Of a stretch of 64,000 bases of DNA, positions 1-12,289 are shown piece by piece (the first letter of the stretch is position 1; the number at the start of each line of letters is the position of its first letter). The position numbers and the translations under genes were made by a program. Source of the DNA: Bryum argenteum (Eukaryota; Streptophyta; Bryopsida; Bryales; Bryaceae); contig CM073322.1 of the NCBI GenBank assembly GCA_037043015.1, positions 4,165,601-4,229,600 on the forward strand, given 5' to 3'. The notes below the pieces were generated by a model, which had not been told where the DNA came from, searched no databases, and worked only from the letters and a program-made list of their open reading frames with translations.

Positions 1-2400
1 ATGCATACTGTGCATTTGATGGAGTTGTGTATCTCCCAAAAATAAAAATAAAATTGGCCTCCAATTGAACAATGATGTAGTTTTGTAAAGATTCCACGGA
101 CATCCAACGCCACAAATTGGGCATGATGTACAAATATGACAAAGATTTGTTTCATATCCATCTCTTCAAGCTAGATGTGTTAACCCCTAAAAATCCGAGC
201 ATTTCCTCAACCTCCAATTTAACCAAAAATTGTCATTTTTCACCTTTGTTGGAGTGTTGGGAATTGGAGAAATGGAGAAACTTTTTTTTTCTCTTTTTAG
301 ACTTCGAACTGTAAGATCTTGTACCTAACTTGTATACAAAGGACTTACCTAGTCAAAATTACGACCGTTGGATGTTTGTCATTTGTGAGATCGTAACAAT
401 CAAAGTTTGTCCAACACTTTTTTTGCCGGTATCCGAGAGGCATTGTCTAAATGGTGCCAAGGGCAACTTGATGATTGTTACTCCAAACATTTTTCCCTCA
501 TTTTTTTCCATGTAGGTAATCAAGTTGGGTACGCTCATGCAAAGTTTTGGAGACTCATTCCACATTTTGACCTTAATGTACATCATTTTATGAAAGAAGG
601 TCTAAAAACAACAATATAGTAAAACAAGCACCACATATGATGTATTAAGTTTAAGAAAAATTTGGACGGTGAGTAGGTGTCTTTATGAGTATGTGAATTT
701 TGAAAAAAAAAATCTTGGAAAAAATTTAAAATCTCAAATTTTGGCAATTTTGCAAGAAAAAATTGTAAAATTACTAGAAATTGTGAAGATTGTTTTTGAA
801 AGTTTTGGAGGCTGCTCTTGTAAAATTGGTAAACTTTTTGACTTTGGACACTTTGGAATCTTAATAATAATTTGGTTATGAGCATATTTTCAAAAAAGAA
901 TACTTCAAAAAAGCTAAATTTAAATTGCCTGCTTTTGACTTGAAACCTAAAATTTCTAAATGAAAGTTTTAAAAAAAAAAATTGGCTTTGAAAATTTTAC
1001 CACATACATAATATAGTATAGGGAGCACCCGATAAAAATATGAAGAGCATATATGGTATACAAAAATATACACCAAAATTATACTATACTTTTTCAGCCA
1101 GTATAGTATAATTTCGATATACAAGGTTGTGAAATAGGGCACTGACGCCGCCCGTCTGCCCAGCCTGCGAGATTGAGCTTTTGTCCGCCCGATGTGGTTA
1201 TTTGAACAAAGGTTTGTTGACTTTTAGTTGAGGTAAAAAGATGACTACATGACAAGAGTTTAGGTGAAAACTTAGCCACGAGGGAGCCTAGGCTTTAAGC
1301 ACCACGAGAAACTCATGATAGGGCCGGTACCAAAATGCAGGGCAAGTACCCTTTGAGGCAGGGCGGATTCCTTGCGAGCAAGGCGGGTTCATAGAGGGGC
1401 ACGTCACGTTCATGGAGGGGCATGGCGAGTTCCTAGAGGGGCACGGCGGGTTCCCTTGCAGTAGGAGGTTGTCGGTGTAGGTGCAGCGGGGAGGGTGTCC
1501 TGGGGGAGAGGAGAGCGCACAAACTCTCCGGTCTCTCCCTTCACTTCTCCTCTCTTCTTCATGAATTTGGATTTGTTTTAACCCCTAACTTTCCTTAAAA
1601 CCCGAAACGGGTTTTGGAGGTTCCCGCAGGAGTAAAACTCAGCCAACTTTGACCATTATAATCTCACAAATGAGGAAGAATGAACGGTTCAAATTTGGTT
1701 TTTGAGAAGAATGTCAAGTGAACTTTGAGATCTTATGGTTGAATCTTTTAAATAATGCTTAGATTGAATTTTTTTGAGCTTAATTTAAAGGTAGGTAAGA
1801 TTTTGTGACTTTGGCCGTTTTGCAACAAGGAAATTTAGGGGTTTAAATAGCAAGGGTCCTCGGTTTAGCAAGTGCAAATCCAAACATTCTCCCATGATAT
1901 ACATGAAATCAAAATCTCGGTTTTTGTAAAAGAATGATTAGATTTGCCTACTCCAAAACCACATGGCCCTTTTAAAAAAATAAAGAAGAGCGGGGGAGAT
2001 AAAGAAAGTGTTGGCAAACCTCTCTCTAAGGCTTTCAGGAGGGTAAGGGCAAATGCCACGGTGAAGGGTGGGTCCTTGAGAGCAAGGCAAGTTCCTCATA
2101 GGAGAGTGGGTGCCCTGGGCAGGGCGAGTTCCTATAGAAGGGTGGGTTCCCCATGGCAGGGCGGGTTCTCCATGGAGTAGGTGGAGAAGGGGAGGGGGGG
2201 GAGAGAAATCCAAGTAGAGGGGGAATCCAAATCTCTCCACTTTCAGTTCCCACTCTTATTCAATTTTGAGTTACCACATCCCAATCCCCCTCTTACTCAA
2301 AATTTGAGCTAACACGTTCTAAATTCCAAATTCCAAATGTTATTCAAAATTGGAGCTACCACACTCCACCCCCCCCCCCCCATTTGTGCTAGCACACTCA
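1..2400. repeat. Left arm of a large inverted repeat bounding the first 14 kb
   Basis: This stretch matches, in reverse complement and with gaps, the DNA at about 12290-14010. Matching blocks by eye are 1-180 with 13730-14013, 1094-1290 with 13075-13320, 1320-1530 with 12880-13060, 1850-1970 with 12690-12800, and 1970-2400 with 12290-12690. The arm is cut by the window edge, so the element probably continues to the left. It contains a GC-rich patch (1320-1520) with repeated GGCGGGTTC-like words and a 13-base C run at 2369-2381. I see no credible protein in it. Divergence between arms is substantial, which suggests an old element or two related elements in opposite orientation. Confidence 0.7.
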
Positions 2401-2499
2401 ATATTTAAAATAGGGATCGATGCATGAATAAGGGTAAAAAACCACGGAAATGATATCTTTGTGTATTTCATACATTATGAAAGCCATGGAAAACTCATA

Positions 2500-2576
2500 G
2501 TGAAAAATTAAAAATTAAAAATTAATTAAAAATTAATTAAAAATTAAAAAAATTAATTAAAAAAATTAAAAATATA
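2500..2576. repeat. AT-rich simple repeat
   Basis: Iterated AAATT and AATTAATT words (ATTAAAAATTAATT and variants), low complexity, with no coding potential. Confidence 0.85.
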
Positions 2577-2654
2577 TAACCATCTTTTAATTTACATTTG
2601 GGATAATTAGAACGTAGAGTTTTTAATGACAAGGTGAGTGCACTTATATGCCGG

Positions 2655-3640
2655 GAAAAAGGGGATTGAAATAGATTTTGAACTTTTCCCAAATAATTAG
2701 TATCCAATAAAAAATATGAGATGTGTTTTTCAAGCATGGAAAAAATGGATTGTTCTCCAAGAAATACATAACTTTAATTAGACTTATCAAAATTGGGGAG
2801 CGCTTATAGAGGTACGTTGAAAAGAAGAATAAAAATAGGTTTATTACGTTAAGTCTAGCTAATAAGGATCATAAAAAAATGATGGAACCATCAAAAAGAA
2901 GTTATAAAAAATCGAAGCTATTTTTATTGATTTACTTAGAAGTGGTTAATTTGACCGGACCTTTGAAAAATGGAGGAAATGTAGGAAAGTGGAGAGAATT
3001 TTTTTTTTAATACTTCCTCATCTAATAAGGACCCTATGAAAATGATGGAATCATAAAAAATTCATAGAAGAATCGCATCATTATGTCACCATTTGTGCAA
3101 AAAGTTATTGTTACCATATATGTTTGCATATTTTTAGAATGATAATCTTTTAAGTTTTATAGACTATGCTTACTTCCAAATACTAAATTATAAATATTTA
3201 ATTTCTTTGGGTTTATACAAATATTATATTTGTTTGAAATATACAAGTATTTCATTTTTTTAGTTGCACATATAACTAAAGCATATAAAGATATATGGTT
3301 TGACAACAAATACTACATTATAAATACTATAGTATTTATCGGCTACATTTTACAATTTCAAATTATTGTCATAATTTGGTAAGTGTGAACTAAATTCAAA
3401 GTAGCGTTATTATTTCAATTTTTTTTGTCAATTTCTCGATGGGAGCTACATTTAATTTCTCCTTATTGTTTCAAGGTTATTCATGAAACAAAATTTGGGC
3501 TAAATTGGGTTGCAATTAGGAGATGTGCTTTTTGAGCATGGGAGGGATGCAAGTCTTCTTTGAATCATTGTTGAGCTACATTTCTAAGCTTTCATATTCC
3601 AAAACTGAAATCAATATAACAAATCCTTTTATTATAAGAG
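2655..3640 (+). repeat. Direct repeat, copy 1 (partner at 11568-12210)
   Basis: About 400 bp from 2655 to 3065 resembles 11568-11978 in the same orientation; both include TTTTGAACTTTTCCCAA followed by a TTAGTATC-like stretch. A further block at 3490-3640 resembles 12090-12210. The copies lie just inside opposite inverted arms but are themselves direct, so they do not mirror the arms. No gene is visible. Confidence 0.6.
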
Positions 3641-3649
3641 AGGGGGGTT

Positions 3650-5056
3650 TGCAATGTTCCGTTGCAATGTCCAATAGAAACGTTGCTAAAGTAAAATACC
3701 GTCTTTCTACTTCCTCTAGTGACTTTTCAATCTTAAATTCATAAAATTCATTACTTATTGGAACGTTATTTCATAACATACTAATGTTGCTCAATTTACT
3801 AAACAAGTTGCTAGAGCAAGTTCTGAGACATTACTTCACCTCACTAAATAAATGTTGAGTAATGATTGACCAAAAAATGTTGCAAACCCCGAAATCCTTA
3901 GTTGAAATTAATTCTAGACTACGTCTAATTAGTCAAATATGAGAAAATAACCATAGATCTAGTTCACAATCTTATCTTTGTTATGCACAACAAAATCTCC
4001 TCCTCAAGGTGTAGGAACCTCAATTATGTTAAAATGGTGTTCAGCCAAAATGGCACGTTTTGGAGTGTTAAAAAAGTTGCACGTAACATAGCTTTATTTT
4101 TGTTTTTGATCTCTAATAAGTGGTGGAAGAGCATATGATTTTGAACGGCCATTGAGGAACATTTGCCCTTCCACCACTATTTAAAAGTGAAAGATCGTCA
4201 AAATGTGTGATATTTAGGAATTTTTGGTGTTATTATAGAAGTAAGTAGATATTATAAATGACATGCGCGTTATTGAATAAACATGTCAAATTACATGCAT
4301 AGTTAAACATGCCTTTTAAATGGCACGTTTTTTTATCAAAATGGCACATGGAATAACAACAATTTTTAACACATTCGAGGTTGGAAATAAAATCAAGTCA
4401 AAATGCAGTTGCCAAAAGCCTCATGTGTAATGATCAAAGTAATAGGTACAGAAACTGTCACTTGGGCAAGAAATATTTTATTTGGCCTTTTTACACTTTA
4501 CAGGACATAACATGGTGGAATTCTTGAAAGTTAATGTTTATTGATGACGTACACAACAAGGTGCAATTAATGAAAGTTATTGTTGATTTGTGACGGATGA
4601 TTTTGTTAACAGTTTGCTCAATTAAGACTCATTTCACAGGGACTTTGACTTTGGTGGAATTAGAAAATTTGGTGGAAAAGCAATTGGAGAAGCTTGTGGA
4701 AACTTCACATATTTTTTCTAATAGAATTCAATTTGAACCATGGTTCTCATAAACCATATTCTCATAATTGTGTAATATCAACGTAAAAATCCCCATGAAA
4801 TGAAGTATAAAAATATTGTATCAACTAAGAAGCCAATATTGGGATCTTCATAGTCAAACTTTGCTTTAACAAGGGTTTGTTCCTTTATGATATTAGTTTT
4901 CTTTTGAGCACTGAACAAGCTCATAGTAAGTGAATTGATGGCAACTTGATGCTGATGGAAAATAATATTTCAAATTTTCTAGATTGGTATCACAAGATAG
5001 AATTGCTATTGAGGTATTAGAATTTTATGTATGTTGTGAATATTTAGTAACTTACA
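3650..5056. other. No gene seen; AT-rich interior of the repeat block
   Basis: AT-rich DNA with short open frames only. Around 4010-4330 it resembles 30840-31080 (words such as GTTAAAATGGTGTTC are shared), which marks it as part of a repeat family present at least twice in the window. Confidence 0.5.
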
Positions 5057-5497
5057 AGCAAAATGGCTAAGTCGAGAATTTCAACTTTCACCACTTCTTG
5101 CATAATATTTTCTACACCGATTGCAAAAACCTCAATGATATATAAAGTTGGTCATCATAACTCACGTAAACTGCTTGGTCAATTCAGCAGTTTTCTGAGT
5201 GTGCAGCCAAAAATGGTAGCCGGTTTGCGTATTCCCCGGATAGACGATTGGCTCTCCACATGTTGACGCAAGTAAGTATGGAGACTTCCTCCCATATGAG
5301 TTTTTTGATATTTGTTTTTTATTTGATTTGTTCACTAGTTTACCAACTGGTGTTTCATGTTTGATTGTGATTGCCTTGTAGGGTGGCCTGACTTGGTATT
5401 GTGAGCAAGGATACGGCTCTTACCTTAGCGGTTGCGGAGGGCCTCCGAAACTGGCCAAACAGAACAACCAGTACATGTCTCTGAGTTTTTATTTCAG

Positions 5498-5932
5498 AAT
5501 GTAACTTGACTTGCTGTTGTCACACTGATTGTGGAAACAAGATAGTCCAACGAGGAATGAAGGTGAAAGTGGGAGTATACTGGGTTGGAGGAAAAGGCTG
5601 GAGGTTAGGGCCTTCGAAACCATCCAAATGGGGGCTTTGTGTTTGAGTATGTGGATTTAATTCGCAGCAATGCAGAGCTACTTACCAAGATGGAGGAAAC
5701 ACCCAAACATGGATGTTACACGCTTGATCTAAATGGTGATTGGAAGACTGAGGTTGATGCCTTGTGCATCGACAAGAAGAATTATGGAAATATGGCTAGA
5801 TTTGTGAACCATGCCTGTGAAGACGCCAACCTCATTGACTTCCCAGTCCAAATCGATAATGTGGACCTTCACATCTATCATGTGGCGTTTTTTGCGAAAC
5901 GCCAAATTCACGCTCTTGAGGAGCTCACATGG
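5498..5932 (+). pseudogene. Broken SUVR-type SET-domain histone methyltransferase fragment
   Basis: After a splice-like AG at 5496-5497 the frame reads a Cys-rich post-SET-like or pre-SET end (CNLTCCCHTDCGNKIVQRG), then GVYWVGGKGW, the usual start of a SET domain. From 5639 another frame continues with FVFEYVDL, then YGNMARFVNHAC and EDANLIDFPVQID, then FFAKRQIHALEELTW, ending at a GT at 5933. The NHxC motif and the EELTW form (not EELTY) match plant SUVR1/2/4 proteins, which methylate histone H3 lysine 9. Two apparent one-base losses, near 5602 and 5632, break the frame between KGW and FVFEY, and the expected DYG after EELTW was not found. It is therefore probably a captured gene fragment inside the repeat block. 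Scraps at about 5200-5273 and 5381-5480 may be earlier exons. Confidence 0.6.
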
Positions 5933-7040
5933 GTATCAAAACTGCTTTTCAATCATTTTCATTGGATTTCTTTGGTTGCAACTCATTTTCATTGTAAGTC
6001 AATGTATGTCTGCCAATGGAGGTGCCTGAATTCGTAATGCTGCCATCAAGACTACGGGAGCGCATTTTGGAAAGAAATCGTGAGCCGTGGTTGTGTATGT
6101 GCAAGCACCCATTGCCAAGGCCAAGGTGGCTCCCAAAATAGTTGCATCAAGGAGACCTCGCCAGAAAGTTGCCTCAATGAAGACTAGGCACAATGGCGCT
6201 TAGTACACAGATATCTGATGAGCTCTTCGGTGAAAGTTGATAGGATGTGTACAACTTCATGTGTAGTACTGATTTGCTTAGCCTTCTTTGATCACCTTTG
6301 TAGATAAAAACATCAAACCAATTGGGTGGGGGAAGTAAGGCAACACAAAGAATATGTATAAGACAGTTCCGTAAGCTGTCAGCACAACACATAGAGTTCT
6401 ATAAGTGGGAAATGTACAATGTATAGTGTTACTCCAAAATTCGAGTGTATTGACACTTTTGGCTTTCAAATCTCAATGTAAAATACCCCATGGCTTTGAA
6501 ACAGTAAAGTGAAGTTGTAGAGTTGTGTGTTGAAGTGGCCTTGGTTTGATTTTGCAAGGTATTATGTGTTTAAGTGAATTTGGTTTTCACTTAGTTAAGT
6601 AAACATGTATGCTGAAATGAAATTGAGACACTTGATTTCTAAGGCTTTGTGTGGAAATTACTGTTACAAGGCTATTATTGTGTTACAGGGTTTTCCATGT
6701 ATGTCATTTAGAGGCCATGGTGTGAAATTCACTTGGCTATTGCAAGCACTCAGCGGGTACGCCTAACTTCACTTTCTAAGACAAACCCACCAATCTGCTT
6801 AAGTCTTTTGTATGCATAAACCATACCCCAATTTCTGAAAATTTCATATGGACTTTCCAAGCCTCAACCACAAATTTCATATACACTACCCTAGGCCTTA
6901 CACCATTAAAATTCACTCCAACAGCCAAAGCCCCGGCTCATGAGATCACAAGTTTTAGAGTAGGGAAGTAAAACTACCTATGATTATGACGTTCACTATT
7001 ACGGCTAGAGTAGTATGGAAGCAAATAAATGCATGTTATG
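5933..7040. other. No gene seen
   Basis: AT-rich sequence downstream of the SET fragment. I looked for the missing DYG and post-SET cysteines of the methyltransferase and did not find them. Confidence 0.4.
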
Positions 7041-10000
7041 TATTCATGCACACCACTCGGCCAATGCCTTCTTTATCATATTTTCACTCTCAATCCCTGA
7101 CTTATAGACTGCAGTGTTACTACTGACCTGAGAAGGAGCTAATACCGTAGCAAATTTACAAGCTTTCACCAAATGAGGTTCCACATATGCTAGCTTAGAC
7201 TTGTTTAGCAACACATACGTATTATGCCCCATACCATACTTTGGTAGTAGGTAACTAGGTACTAGAAATTGCATATATACCCCTTCCGAAATCTCGACTC
7301 CATGGACAATGAAATTCCTCCTACCTTTCAAACTTGGCCTTCACACACTAGAGGATACAGAATTCCACTTTTTTGTGTTCACCTCTTCAGTAGGATTCAT
7401 GAAATTATCCCCCACTTGTTAAATCACCATGTCCAGCACCAACTGCTCCATATGACCAATTTGTCGGGTCGTCATTAGCTTCTATCTGTTGTTGAACAAC
7501 CCCAACATCATATGGCCTCAAACGAACCGCCCCCCATTGTCGTACATGAGACTCTGCTCGCAATTACCCCACCCTATACATGGTGCACAAAAGCACGATA
7601 AATCTTGAACTAATAAAAGGGTTGGGTTAGTCTCATATGCTCCTAATATGGAGTGAGGTTGCCGTAAGCCAGTAATTGTTCTACAACCCCAATCAATAAA
7701 ACTGTCTACATCACCATTAGCAATATGCCAAAACTAGCGAGAAACTCGCACCACTTTTTATTCTTCATATGAACTGAAGGTACAGTGTGATAATTTAGTT
7801 TTTAAGAAACTAACACGATTTTGGGCATTTGATAGCTCATCCTCAAATTGCTGAATCTGATGAGTACTCAATGCCCTCTTGACAACTGCCCTTGCTCCAT
7901 CCCATTCACCTGCCAATGGAGTAAAAATAAGCCAAAATATTTAGTTAAATGCTTTTTATTGAAGTAGCTATATAGGTGAAATAGGTTCAAAACATGATAA
8001 ATAGGTATGCAATTTCTATCAAATGTTGTACTCACTTCGTCTAAAAAGTACAAAACCTTACCATTTCTCATTCAAATACCAGATTGTGTACTCATGGTAG
8101 GTTAGCGCAATTTTAACCACATAACAATCATACTTTTCGGCCGTACTTTGTACCCCTGTGTAGTACACTGTGCATTATAGTACAAAGCACTACCATTGTT
8201 TCACTAAAGATGGTCAACTAAGCACTCACACCCTACATTACTGTACAAATCCTACCAATTTTTACTTTGATTGGTGGAAAGTACACCACAAACTACATTA
8301 CAGATCAAAACCTACAGTTCTTATTTTAAGTGGAAAACTTTGTACCAAATCTGTGTCAAGCTAACTTGAAATTGGCACCTACTTTACTTTGAAAAGCAGA
8401 CTTTGTACTCAGATTGTGCCACATCAACACTATCGCTCACATCACCTTGATGCCAACACCAAGATAAAAATCCCATGCAATAAAACAAATACTGAATGGT
8501 AATATTAAATACAAAGAGAAGATTTAGTACAAATCACACTTACAAAGACACTTACCTTAGATCTTAAATAGGTCACAAACTCACCCGGTGCGGTCTCTTT
8601 AAAGACCTCTTGAATCTTCTTTTTTTTTCAGTCCCAGATTCCTCATCAAATCCAAAACTTACTTTCGAAAAACATTTCCATTTTACCTTGTGGTCCCAGG
8701 AAAGGGATAGCTGACGAGGACAGAACTTGAATTTGCTCACTCTAAATTCCTGGCAGAGACCCATCAAACATTCTAAAACGATGCCACTTATCTAGTTCCC
8801 TTTTTGGGCACACACACGCCACCCACATGCTAGTTAAACTGTCATAGACATGTGAATGAGCTTCACAATCATTGGAATCAATACCTCATACATCACATGA
8901 ACACGTACATTGTACCCGAAACAAACGAAACAGAGTTACAGTAGAGTTAGTGCCTCCAAGTGAGCGGTACAACAAATACATATTCCACAACTGTATATCA
9001 TGGGTACTAGTAAAGTTTACATATTGTAAAAAGAGAAGCCTAAAGACTATTTTTGCACTCTTTAAGAGTAGTTCCTCTGTGCATTCTCTGTACTTGCAGT
9101 AACTAAAATTGTAACCGGAAAATTTTTGTATCTTAATTTGATACTTACTGTCTAAATGAGGTCTTAAAGCTGCCACAACTACAATAAACACCTACCTTTA
9201 GTTCTAAATTACGTATCGAAAGAGCCTAGTTCAGTATTCATAATTGGAAATGTTTATACAAAGAGAAGATTTAATACAAATCACACTATCTATGAAACCC
9301 TAAACTAGAAACCCTTACTTACGGTCTAATAGCGCTTCTGATAGTGATACACAATCACAATAAATACCTACCTTTAGTACTAAATTACGTATCAAAAGAA
9401 CCTAGTTTGATATTCAGAATTAGAAATGCTCATACAAAGAGAAGATTTAGTACAAATCACACTATCTATGAAACCTCAATCTAAAAACTCTTACTTACGG
9501 TCTAATAGGGATTCTGATAGTGATGCACAAATACAATAAACACCTACCTTTAGTACTAAATTACGTATCGAAAGAGCCCAGTTCAGTATTCATAATTGGA
9601 AATGCTCATACAAAGAGAAGATTTAGTACAATTCACACTATCTATGAAACCCTAAACTAGAAACCCTAAACTAGAAACCCTTACTTACAGTCTAATAGCG
9701 ATTCTGATAGCAATGCACAACTACAATAAACACCTACATTTAGTACTAAATTACATATCAAGAGAGCCCAGTTCAGTATTCAGAATTAGAAATGTTCATA
9801 CAAAAAGAAGATTTAGTACAATACACACTATTTATGAAACCCTAAACCAGAAACTCTTACCTGAGTGTGTGTAAGGTGGTGCATTGCGTGAACAACGTAC
9901 CCATTTACACAAATATGTTTTCTTGTGGTGTCCTTCTTGTTTGGTGAGACTCTGGTATGTTGAGTCCACCACAGAATGACTTTCTCCTTCACATAAGAAG

Positions 10001-10135
10001 ACACACCTACTCTCTTTGCTCTCTCCAACAATTGAAATTGATTTGTCAGGTCTATGCCAATCTTCCTACTAAGCGCAACATAAAATATGTTGCGAATGAA
10101 CTTGAAGCAGCCTCCCGAGAGCCCTTGATCCATCG
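7041..10135 (-). pseudogene. Degenerate multi-exon gene, unrecognised, possibly transposon-derived
   Basis: Several minus-strand pieces look like exons of one decayed gene. From 10133 to about 9858 a frame begins MDQGLSGG and contains VSSYVKEKVILWW and HTRVSPNKKD, ending HLTHTQ before a GT. Around 8990-8570 there is a Cys-rich stretch (VQCTCSC) and then KRELDKWHRF, interrupted by stops. At about 7915-7755 a coiled-coil-like frame follows a splice-like AG (HQIQQFEDELSNAQNRVSF). At 7331-7044 a 95-codon open frame includes FLVPSYLLPKYGMGHNTYV. I do not recognise the family with certainty. The Cys clusters and repeat context suggest a transposon gene or a gene captured by one. Stops and frame changes argue against function. 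Confidence 0.35.
9140..9860. repeat. Tandem array, about 176-bp unit, four copies
   Basis: The word TACAAAGAGAAGATTTA (last copy with one change) begins at 9257, 9433, 9609 and 9799, giving spacings of 176, 176 and 190. The extra 14 bases in the last spacing come from a small internal duplication of ACCCTAAACTAGAA near 9650-9680. Each unit carries CACCTACCTTTAGTACTAAATT or a close variant. A single partial copy lies at 8513-8540. On the minus strand the array would sit in an intron of the degenerate gene. Confidence 0.85.
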
Positions 10136-10239
10136 CACCTTAGCTTACGGTAGCATCAAGCAGGGCCTCTTCATAGCCAAGAATACCTTTGAGCTGGCAT
10201 TCTTTACCGACTGCATCTCAGTCCGTTAACTCTTAGAAA

Positions 10240-11567
10240 ACAAAAAGTTGATTTCGCCACTTGGAGGTTGTTGTAGTACTTGGGAAACAGAGGCTACAAT
10301 CTGTTATGGTTCAAGAGCTTGTAGAAAAAGCCAGAAAGGCTCGCACCCTCGAGGAAAGCGACAAAAGGCTTGTAGGTCATACGACGATCAATATTGAGTG
10401 AGGTAAGCATCTTTCTGTAGTACTAGGAAGATCAAAAATGGTGCAAAATAGATAATCTGTAGTCTGACTTTATGTAGTACCAGGAAGATAAAAAATGGTA
10501 AAAAATAAATTATTTGTAGTATGATTGTATTTGAGTTGTACACCAACGTTGTACTTGTATGTGTGTACAATACATACTATAAATTTGTACGACGTACTAA
10601 ATAACCTAGATTCAAACCCGCTTACACTGCTATTGACTTGTATGTCAGTAGATTTGTTAGATTTATAATACCACGAGGCTTTATGGTGATATCTACGTCA
10701 ATGGCATTCCAATAATCTAATCTCTTTGAGACATTTTGTCCACCCTATCACTTTCTACCCACATTCTATATTATTCTTCAACCCTTATAAACAAACTAGG
10801 TTCCTCAAGCAAGGCCCCTATACACATAATGTAGCTTGACAAGTACAATAGTTTCTCAGGTAGTTGCTAAGAAACATATAAGAGTGGGATTTGAGAAAAT
10901 TGTAATAGAATATTGAGCATGCTTCATGATTGTTAAAAGTGAATCATGTGTATAAAGTAGCCTCTTGAGCATATCCCCGGTTGATTTTTTCCAATATGGT
11001 TCTCGATAATTGATCACTTTCTTGGCTATGAAAATGATATGAACTCTCAAAATTTTGCTAAGTATCAATTTCTCGTAAACTTATAAATACATTCTTTACA
11101 AAGCATCTTGTTTGAAAACAAAATTTGAACACGGAGCCACACCTTTTACATACAAACATTCTTAAGTAAACAAATATGGAGTGTAAATATGTTTCCTCCA
11201 CCAAGTTTCTTTCATTAAGTAGGTTTCACCGTATTCACCTAGCAATCTAACTAGGTATGAAATATCTATATCAAAAGAAATGATAGTCACCTAGCAAACT
11301 AACTAGATAAGAAAGAATAGTCACCTAGCAAACTAACTAGATAAGCAAGCCCCAAATTCCATGGCCTACTCTTACCACCTTCATCACCCCAGGCAGGCTC
11401 TCCAAAACCCTAATTACAAAACGAAACAATGCAAAGTAACCTGATTTGAACGACATGATCCTTGATCGGAATGGATTAGTATGCATATATGGAGTGAAAT
11501 AATTCTTAAAAGAAACCTATCAGTATGCAGTCATCGATAGAATCATGATGGCGAAATGTTTCTGTAT
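10240..11567. other. No gene seen
   Basis: AT-rich DNA. A short plus-strand frame at about 10262-10400 reads plausible residues (VQELVEKARKARTLEESDK) but has no start, partner exon or family that I recognise. A duplicated 70-bp stretch at 10405-10510 repeats TAGTACTAGGAAGAT-like words. Confidence 0.4.
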
Positions 11568-12210
11568 GAAGGGGATTGAGTTGGATTTTGAACTTTTCCC
11601 AAGTAATTAGTATCTAATAAAAAATATGGAATGTGTTTTCAAGCATGGAAGAAATAAAAGTATTTTCCAAGAAATACTTAAGTTTAATTGTACTTATTAA
11701 ATTGGAGAGCGCTTATAGATGTACGTTGAAAAAAAGAATAAAAATAGGTTTATTACGCATAGCCTAGCTAATAAGGATCCTTAAAAAATGATGGAGGCAT
11801 CAAAAAAATTATTAGAAAATTGAAGGTATTTTCCCCGATTTATTTAGAAGTAGCTAAAGTGACTAGACCTTTGAAAAATGGAGGATAAATAGAAAGGAGG
11901 AGAGAAAAAATAATTTTAAATACTTTGGTTGCTAGTAAGGACCCTATAAAAATGATGGAATCATAAAAAATTCACAAGGGATACAGATCTATAGGCTACA
12001 GTTTACTTGCAAGTATTCAAAATCATTGAAAGTTTGAGAATTAGGAAATGAATAGATAATCTAGGAGGGATGGGTGATTTCAAAAATTAGGCTACATTAA
12101 AATGCAATTACGGGATGTGATTTTTAAGCATGGGAGGAATGGAAGTCTTTTTTAAATCATTGTTAAGCTACATTTTGAAGCTTTTGTATTCCAAAATTGA
12201 ATAAGAGAGG
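11568..12210 (+). repeat. Direct repeat, copy 2 (partner at 2655-3640)
   Basis: Shorter, more deleted copy of 2655-3640 in the same orientation. It shares the AATAAAAATAGGTTTATTACG block and the later GGGATGTGATTTTTAAGCATGG-like block, given here only in outline. No open reading frame of interest. Confidence 0.6.
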
Positions 12211-12289
12211 AAGGGGGGTTCCAATTTTGAATAATATGGAGAAATGGGAACTGGAATGTTATAGCACAAAGTTTAAATAAGAGGGGGCA

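Noticed and set aside
1938..2253. Pro-rich minus-strand frames of 72-100 codons.
   Set aside because: They come from the GC-rich repeated words of the inverted arm and recur with shifts in the other arm.
10262..10400. A short plus-strand frame with plausible residues (VQELVEKARKARTLEESDK).
   Set aside because: No start, no neighbouring exon in phase and no family recognised.
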